A DNA stretch of 64,000 bases, from the NCBI GenBank assembly GCA_963971305.1, contig OZ020313.1:20967260-21031259 (forward strand), written 5' to 3'. The position numbers were made by a program, and so were the translations under genes. Of the stretch, positions 57,258 through 64,000 are shown in pieces. Numbering within the stretch: position 1 is the first letter of the stretch; each line of letters opens with the position of its first letter. The notes beneath the pieces were generated by a model that did not search any database, was not told the origin of the DNA, and was given only the letters and a program-made list of their open reading frames with translations. This DNA is from Arcuatula senhousia. Taxonomy: Eukaryota > Mollusca > Bivalvia > Mytilida > Mytilidae.

Positions 57258-58462
57258 TATAGCGAGCATCGCAGATGCGAGCCCTACGGCATTGTGCATG
57301 TTTTGAGATGTGCCAGAAATATACTGACGATAAAACCGGAACAGGTTTACTTTTATGGAGTGAATAAAATAATAGGCACGGAGCAATAAAACACTCAACC
57401 CTCTGGGCTTATAAAAAATACATCATAATCTGTTATGCAAAAATATAAAAATAATTCAAAAACAGTGATAAAACCCTAATTCATCCACTTGTTTATTTTT
57501 AAACACAGATTTTTATTTAAACACCATTCGGTCTTTTCCGCTGAAAACGATTTTCCGGAAATTACCGAGCTAGCTTTTGGCAACATCGTCCCATTGACTA
57601 GTCATACCAAATGCATGATACTGACCAAGCTTTGTTAAATTCTAAGTAAGATAAAATGAGATAAAGAAATACATAAATTTACTGAATAAAACCTACTCAT
57701 AATAATAAATAAAAGGTTCTTACCTGAAAATGAAAGAAGAGTCCCATCCTGTGGCTGTGGGGTTTCAGTGCACTTTCACTCACTTTCCTTAATCCTGCAT
57801 GATATTTTTACTTTACCGTTTTTTTCCGCCAGGTTTCTTAATGTACTTTCTGTTACCAATGCTTCAAATAAAACACTGATACTCAGAAAATCTCACAAAA
57901 CCTGACAGAATCTGAATGTTGTTTTGGTCTGCTGAAGAAGCGCGAAATACTCTGACAAGGAAATGACGTCACGTAATCCATAAAATGGATAATTTCGTCC
58001 CCGCTTAATGTCGTCCCAGAATGTTGCAGGATTTATTATTTGCACAAATAATTGAATTTTTAATAAGGAGTTATTGATCGCAGATATTTTAACAAAAACT
58101 TGTTCAAGTGCATATAATTTGGGTTTGGTGGGGTCAGACTTTGCTACTATTTAATTCCCTTTTTAAAAGGTCCATCTTTACGTTAAACTTAGCCGGTCGA
58201 GCACATGGATTTATTTTTAAAAGGTATATAGATTTTCGATGAGGGTCGGTAGGACCTTTTGCGGGACAGCGAGAAAGCCCATTTATTTCAACGGGAATTC
58301 GGGAAAACCCTTAACGGGAACGGGATTTAGCCATTTTCATTTTTCGGGATGCGGGAATCACACATTTATTTTTGCGGGAATCCGGGATCTCTTGTTTTAT
58401 TTGCCGGGACTTCGGGATCATATCCCCTCCTACCCACCCCCCTCCCCCTTCGATGCTCGCTA
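57258..58462. repeat. Segment bounded by TAGCGAGCATCG / CGATGCTCGCTA, with CGGGAA-rich tract
   Basis: A 12-bp inverted pair stands at 57259 and 58449. 58250-58420 is unusually rich in GCGGGA/CGGGAA motifs and ends in a C-rich run. Possibly another nested non-autonomous element. Confidence 0.45.
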
Positions 58463-58758
58463 AAAAGGCAGGGCCTTAATCATATTAGCTCAGATGCTCT
58501 ATCTGTTTACCAAAATAATGAATAAAGACTTTGTATTAAGAGGTAAACGTTTTATTGATCAGTTATTTAAAGCATTTCAATATGTACATATCCCAATTAG
58601 CAAGGTTTACCCTTTATCTATTTTTTTCAATATCTCTCCTGTCGCTTTTTATAATTTTTTCATAAATAAATGTAACATTATATTATTCTATTTGTATCAT
58701 ATATGTAAGTATTTCCAAATAAAATACATTTAGATAAAATTAATAATTGTGTTCAGAT

Positions 58759-59832
<1,074 letters not shown>

Positions 59833-60549
59833 TCTTTTGCCACAAACTCGTGTAAATATTCTAGGCATTTAAATTATATTAAAAATAATACAATAATTCT
59901 GGGAAACCAATCATTACAATCTTCTGACAAAGATATCATTGATTTTGCCAATTTTAATGATTGTGATTCGCTATATTAAGGTTTATTTTCATCAGACCTG
60001 CATTTTCAAAATGTGAGACATGCATCATTAACGGACCTAAAAAGTGTCACGTGCCTCTTAACGGACCATGTTTCCCAAAGTAATACCAATTTTGGCATTT
60101 TTGTCCCAATATTAATATTTTAGTCCAGAAAATCCTTCTCTTATGTGTTTTATTGTGCAAGTAGTACAAGACTTACTACCAAAAAAATGTTACAATGACG
60201 AAAATAACGTATTTTAATGCATTTTTCGTCATTATAAGGACACATTACGCAGAGGGTAGGTCTCCGCCTTTTCGTTTTGCGAAGAAGTGTCAAATCAAAT
60301 CAAAATGGTTTTTGCGGGAAGTTTTTCGTGAATAAAAACCATTTGGACACATTTATCACAAGTTTCACTTATTTACTATATTTTAGCCTCAGAGCTAATT
60401 TCGTAAAAATAAATGATTTTTTTTCTTCATAAAACTACTTAACGGACTGCCTCATGCAACATATAACGGACAAAACCGTAATGTTAACCTATGGTAGAAA
60501 CACGTAACGGACAAAATGCCTCGATAAACGGTTACGCCTCCTTGTATCT

Positions 60550-61037
60550 ACATATATATGCCATCTAACAATTTCACGGCAAACTGAAAGCAAACATCGA
60601 ATTTAAATCAGGTTTTACTTTGATGTAAAAGTGGTCTCAAACTTGACTTTGTAAAGTGGTCTCAGTCTTGACTATTGTTTTAAGTGGCTTTTGTCTTGAG
60701 TTTTACAAATTTTACTCATGTCCTGTATATTTTAGCTTTTTTGCATTACACTGTAGGCTAGAGCATCTTTGATGAGGTTTGATTGATGAATCATGCGTCT
60801 GGCGCAGTTAAAACTCCCTGGTCCTAGGTTTTAATGTTGTTTTATCATTCTAAAATTATGTCTTGTCTGATATGTTATCCATAGTTATACCCTCCGCTTA
60901 AAACTGGGCGTTGATTTTTATATTGATAGGAGTGTCCGACCATCCATCCCTCTATCTACAATACATGTTCTTTGCATTCATTTCAATCGATAAACCGATT
61001 CTTCTCTGTGAAAATAAGACACAGGGGGTAACCTTTT
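60550..61037. other. PDX2 intron stretch, no gene
   Basis: 60885-60960 is a decayed pearl-like end (TTATACCCTCCGCTTAAAAC, CCGACCATCCATCCCTC). Nothing else. Confidence 0.4.
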
Positions 61038-62067
61038 AGCTCACCGAGCCAAAGGCCATGTGAGCTTATGCCATCACTATGCGTTCGTCGTCCGTTAACA
61101 ATTTCAAAAATCTTCTCCTCTGAAACCACTCAACCATGGCAAATAACTGAAACTTTGCAGGAATGATATATGACATATGACATGTTGGCAACAAATGATT
61201 CGATCAAAGACATGGCCGCTGTTACTAAAAATAGAACATAGGGTAAAATCACTTAAAATGGCTTATTACTCAGCAACTATTACAGATAGAAAATATCCGA
61301 AGGATCATCGGGTCTTTAGAATCAAAATCCCCACATCAGTTCTCTACAACTAATGCTGATAAACAAGTATACCAAGTTTGGTTCCAATTGGAATTAAAGT
61401 GTCAGAGAAGTTAACGTTTTCAATGTAATGAGGAAATGCTGTTAAAATGTTCAATTTTGACGTTCAAAGGGCAATAACTCCTAAAAGAAAAGCTACTACA
61501 ACGTTGACCCCATTGCATATTTTGTAGATCTTGATGTGCTTAGCAATATGCAATTTAAATTTCTCAAATATCTTGTACAGCTTTCAAGATATTGAGCTTA
61601 ACAGGTGCAACATTTGCAAAAAATCCACAAAAAGGGCAATTACTCCTACATGGGTTGTTGGATGTTCTTAAAATTTCAGGGTAGGTAGATCTTGAGGTGC
61701 TGATCATTGATCCCTTTGGGTCAGGTGAGCTAAAAAGGGTGACAGATTTTTTAATTTTGATTGAGAAAAAAGTGATCAACAACTCAATACATTATCAACC
61801 AGCCCTGAAATTTTGAAGAAGACCCAACAACCCATGAAAGTGTAATTGCCCTTTTATTTTAATTTTTTATGAGTTTTGCACTTACAAAAATGATTTAAGC
61901 TCAATATCTTAAAATCTATATGATATATTTAAGAATTATTATGAATTGCATATTGTTAAGCACATCACGATCTACAAAATATGAAATAAGATTAGATACG
62001 AAAGAATATGGAATATGTACCAGAAAGACACTATCCACATATTGAATGTAGAATGCAAAATTTCGCT

Positions 62068-62109
62068 GCGTGTGAAGCGCTTTTCTGGATTAACCTTCAT
62101 CAGACACGC
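62068..62109 (-). ncRNA. Hammerhead ribozyme-like motif, array unit 1
   Basis: Minus strand: GCGUGU, CUGAUGA, AGGUUAAUCCA, GAA, stem III AA-GCGC-UU, C (cleavage), ACACGC. Stem I is six perfect pairs. Stem II is weak: an A-A mismatch at its base then two G-C pairs. Confidence 0.65.
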
Positions 62110-62451
62110 TAGGAGTAAAAACTTTAGAAAACCGGTAGTATGTAAGATTTGATAAAACAAAAACAGAAGCCAAAAAATATTACAACAATGACTAAACAAA
62201 TAAATTTACCAATTTTTAAAGAAATAGCCAAACGTTGTCAAATTTTGAAAATATGTAAACTGTGTCTCTCAAACACATATTCTAGTACTCGAAAATATAT
62301 AAGAGCATACAACTGAAGCACGGGGAAGCTTTCTACGACTTCCACACGGCACTAAAGCCAAACTCTGAAATAATATTAAATACGAAAGAATATGGAATAT
62401 GTGCCAGAAAGACACGATCCTCATATTGAATGTACAATGCAAAATTTCGCT

Positions 62452-62493
62452 GCGTGTGAAGCGCTTTTCTGGATTAATTTTCATCAGACACGC
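62452..62493 (-). ncRNA. Hammerhead-like motif, array unit 2
   Basis: Same core, but stem II has lost its G-C pairs (AAAUUAAUCCA), so this copy is probably impaired. Confidence 0.5.
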
Positions 62494-62835
62494 TAGGAGT
62501 AAAAACTTTGGAAAACCGGTAGTATATAAGATTTGATAAAATAAAAACAGAAGCCAAAAAATATTACAACAATGACTAAACAAATAAATTTATCAATTTT
62601 TAAAGAAATAGCCAAACGTTGTCAAATTTTGGAAATATGTAAACTGTGTCTCTCCAACACATATTCCAGTACTCGAAAATATATAAGAGCATACAACTGA
62701 CACACGGGGAAGCTTTCTACGACCTCCACACAGCACTAAAGCAAAACTCTGAAATAATATTAAATACGAAAGAATATGGAATATGTACTAGAAAGACACG
62801 ATCCACATATTGAATGTAGAATGCAAAATTTCGCT

Positions 62836-62877
62836 GCGTGTGAAGCGCTTTTCTGGATTAACCTTCATCAGACACGC
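62836..62877 (-). ncRNA. Hammerhead-like motif, array unit 3
   Basis: Identical to unit 1 over the motif. Confidence 0.65.
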
Positions 62878-63219
62878 TAGGAGTAAAAACTTTAGAAAAC
62901 CGGTAGTATATAAGATTTGATAAAACAAAAACAGAAGCCAAAAAATATTACAACAATGACTAAACAAATAAATTTATCAATTTTTAAAGAAATAGCCAAA
63001 CGTTGTCAAATTTTGAAAATATGTAAACTGTGTCTTCCCAACACATATTCTAGTACTCGAAAATATATAAGAGCATACAACTGAAGCACGGGGAAGCTTT
63101 CTACGACCTCCACACGGCACTAAAGCCAAACTCTGAAATAATATTAAATACGAAAGAATATGGAATATGTGCCAGAAAGACACGATCCACATATTGAATG
63201 TACAATGCAAAATTTCGCT

Positions 63220-63261
63220 GCGTGTGAAGCGCTTTTCTGGATTAACCTTCATCAGACACGC
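63220..63261 (-). ncRNA. Hammerhead-like motif, array unit 4
   Basis: Identical to unit 1 over the motif; this unit is the one cut short at the high-coordinate end of the array. Confidence 0.65.
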
Positions 63262-63582
63262 TAGCAGTAAAAACTTTGGAAAACCGGTAGTATATAAGAT
63301 TTGATAAAAAAAAAACAGAAGCCAAAAAATATTACAACATGACTAAACAAATAAATTTATCAATTTTTAAAGAAATAGCCAAACGTTGTCAAATTTTGGA
63401 AACATGTAAACTGTGTCTCTCCAACACATATTCCAGTACTCGATTGTAATACTAATCATTTTGTCAAATGACCCCCTTATTAAACTTATGACCCTTTCAA
63501 TGTCAAATAGATTTTGCCTAATAACCTTTACTTCAGGCATATATGTCAGGTGAGCGATTCAGGCTCCTGGGAGCCTCTTGTT

Positions 63583-64000
63583 GTCCTGTAGAATGAAAAC
63601 TATTGCAGAGAAAGAAAAGCTGTTACCTGCTTAAATCGTTAGCTTCTTTTAAGCTCTATTAAAGTCTCTATCATATAAAATTGTCAGATGACCCGATATA
63701 GAAGAGACCTTTATGGCCCTAAGGACCAGGTGATCGATTCAGGTTCCTGACAGCCTCTTTTTAAGTGTTAGTCAACATCCTTCCAGGGAGCTTTGGTAAC
63801 AATTGTTTACATTTTAACATTAACGATAAGCTGTCGTGTGCGACCGCTTCATTTCTTAATTTTTTGCCTGTTAAAATAAGAATTAAAAAACCATCGAGGG
63901 TGATTAATCATTTAACTCATGACTTTTTCTGAAGGAGAACCAGTTTCTCTCATAGAAAAAAGGTATAAAATTTGGAATAACAGTGAAACTAACACTTTAC
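63583..64000. other. Window end: element fragment, no gene
   Basis: 63690-63760 repeats a diverged right end of the GAGGCTCC family (CCAGGTGATCGATTCAGGTTCC). The remainder shows nothing; the next PDX2 exons were not found. Confidence 0.45.

Larger units (their letters stand above)
61994..63442 (-). repeat. Tandem array of a 384-bp unit (3.8 copies), retrozyme-like
   Basis: Four hammerhead-like motifs spaced exactly 384 bp. ATT stands on both sides (61991-61993 and 63443-63445). Units are about 95% alike, with GGAATATGT(A/G)CCAGAAAGAC, AAACCGGTAGTAT and CACGGGGAAGCTTTCTACGA. Open frames of up to 104 codons pass through the units, but I see no protein family. Confidence 0.85.
61038..63582 (-). 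mobile_element. Hairpin-ended element, GAGGCTCC/GTGAGCT family, copy D, rearranged and split
   Basis: Left end AGCTCACCGAGCCAAAGGCCATGTGAGCT, right end GGCTCCTGGGAGCCTCTTGTT. About 61280-61735 is homologous to copy A in reverse and closes with GGGTCAGGTGAGCT, so the element contains an internal inversion or a second inverted copy. The 384-bp array is inserted at 61994-63442; the flanks rejoin as in copy A (GAAATAAG..ATTGTAATACT). Confidence 0.7.

Noticed and set aside
61972..63252. Repeated frames of 75-104 codons in the 384-bp array as a gene family
   Set aside because: They pass through the ribozyme motif, recur because the unit length is a multiple of three, and show no known domain.

Overview
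The window looks like nuclear DNA of an invertebrate animal, most probably a bivalve mollusc (a mussel-like genome is my best guess). It is AT-rich, its genes are cut by spliceosomal introns, and most of it is repeats: Penelope-like retroelements with hammerhead-type motifs, non-autonomous elements ending in hairpins and ACGG/ACAG microsatellites like the bivalve 'pearl'/Helentron-type elements, MITEs, a SINE-like repeat and minisatellites. The organism assignment is inference; no marker gene proves it.

Only two host genes are recognisable, and they belong to one pathway. On the minus strand, six exons between 44334 and 4871 join in frame into a complete PDX1/SNZ (PdxS) synthase subunit of 338 residues. 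On the plus strand, 55652-56005 encodes the N-terminal half of PDX2/SNO (PdxT), the glutaminase subunit, with PGGEST and GTCAG motifs; the rest should lie beyond the window. Together these two subunits make pyridoxal 5'-phosphate (vitamin B6) de novo from a pentose phosphate, a triose phosphate and glutamine-derived ammonia. Most animals lack this pathway. The genes are divergent, with start codons 11.3 kb apart, and both are interrupted by introns carrying the same repeat families as the rest of the locus, which argues against bacterial contamination.

Layout. 1-4870, downstream of PDX1: a decayed Penelope-like element (minus), a pearl-like element with a 174-bp tandem repeat, a decayed adenain-like protease fragment and a foldback minisatellite. 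4871-44334: PDX1 with five introns (about 4.6, 3.9, 9.1, 19.7 and 1.1 kb reading from the 3' end). These introns hold hairpin-ended elements, a 2.06-kb composite insertion with two identical 652-bp terminal direct repeats, Penelope hammerhead motifs, a Penelope reverse-transcriptase ORF and an AATTGAAGATAGGT snapback element. 44335-55647: the divergent intergenic region, filled with MITEs, a LINE fragment, a pearl-like element and a hairpin-ended element. 55648-64000: PDX2 first coding exon, then an intron invaded by a 4.48-kb TIR element with a 5-bp target duplication, a (TCTG)n tract of about 629 bp, and a 1.45-kb tandem array of 384-bp units, each with a hammerhead-like ribozyme motif.

Most other open reading frames are chance frames in repeats and were left out.
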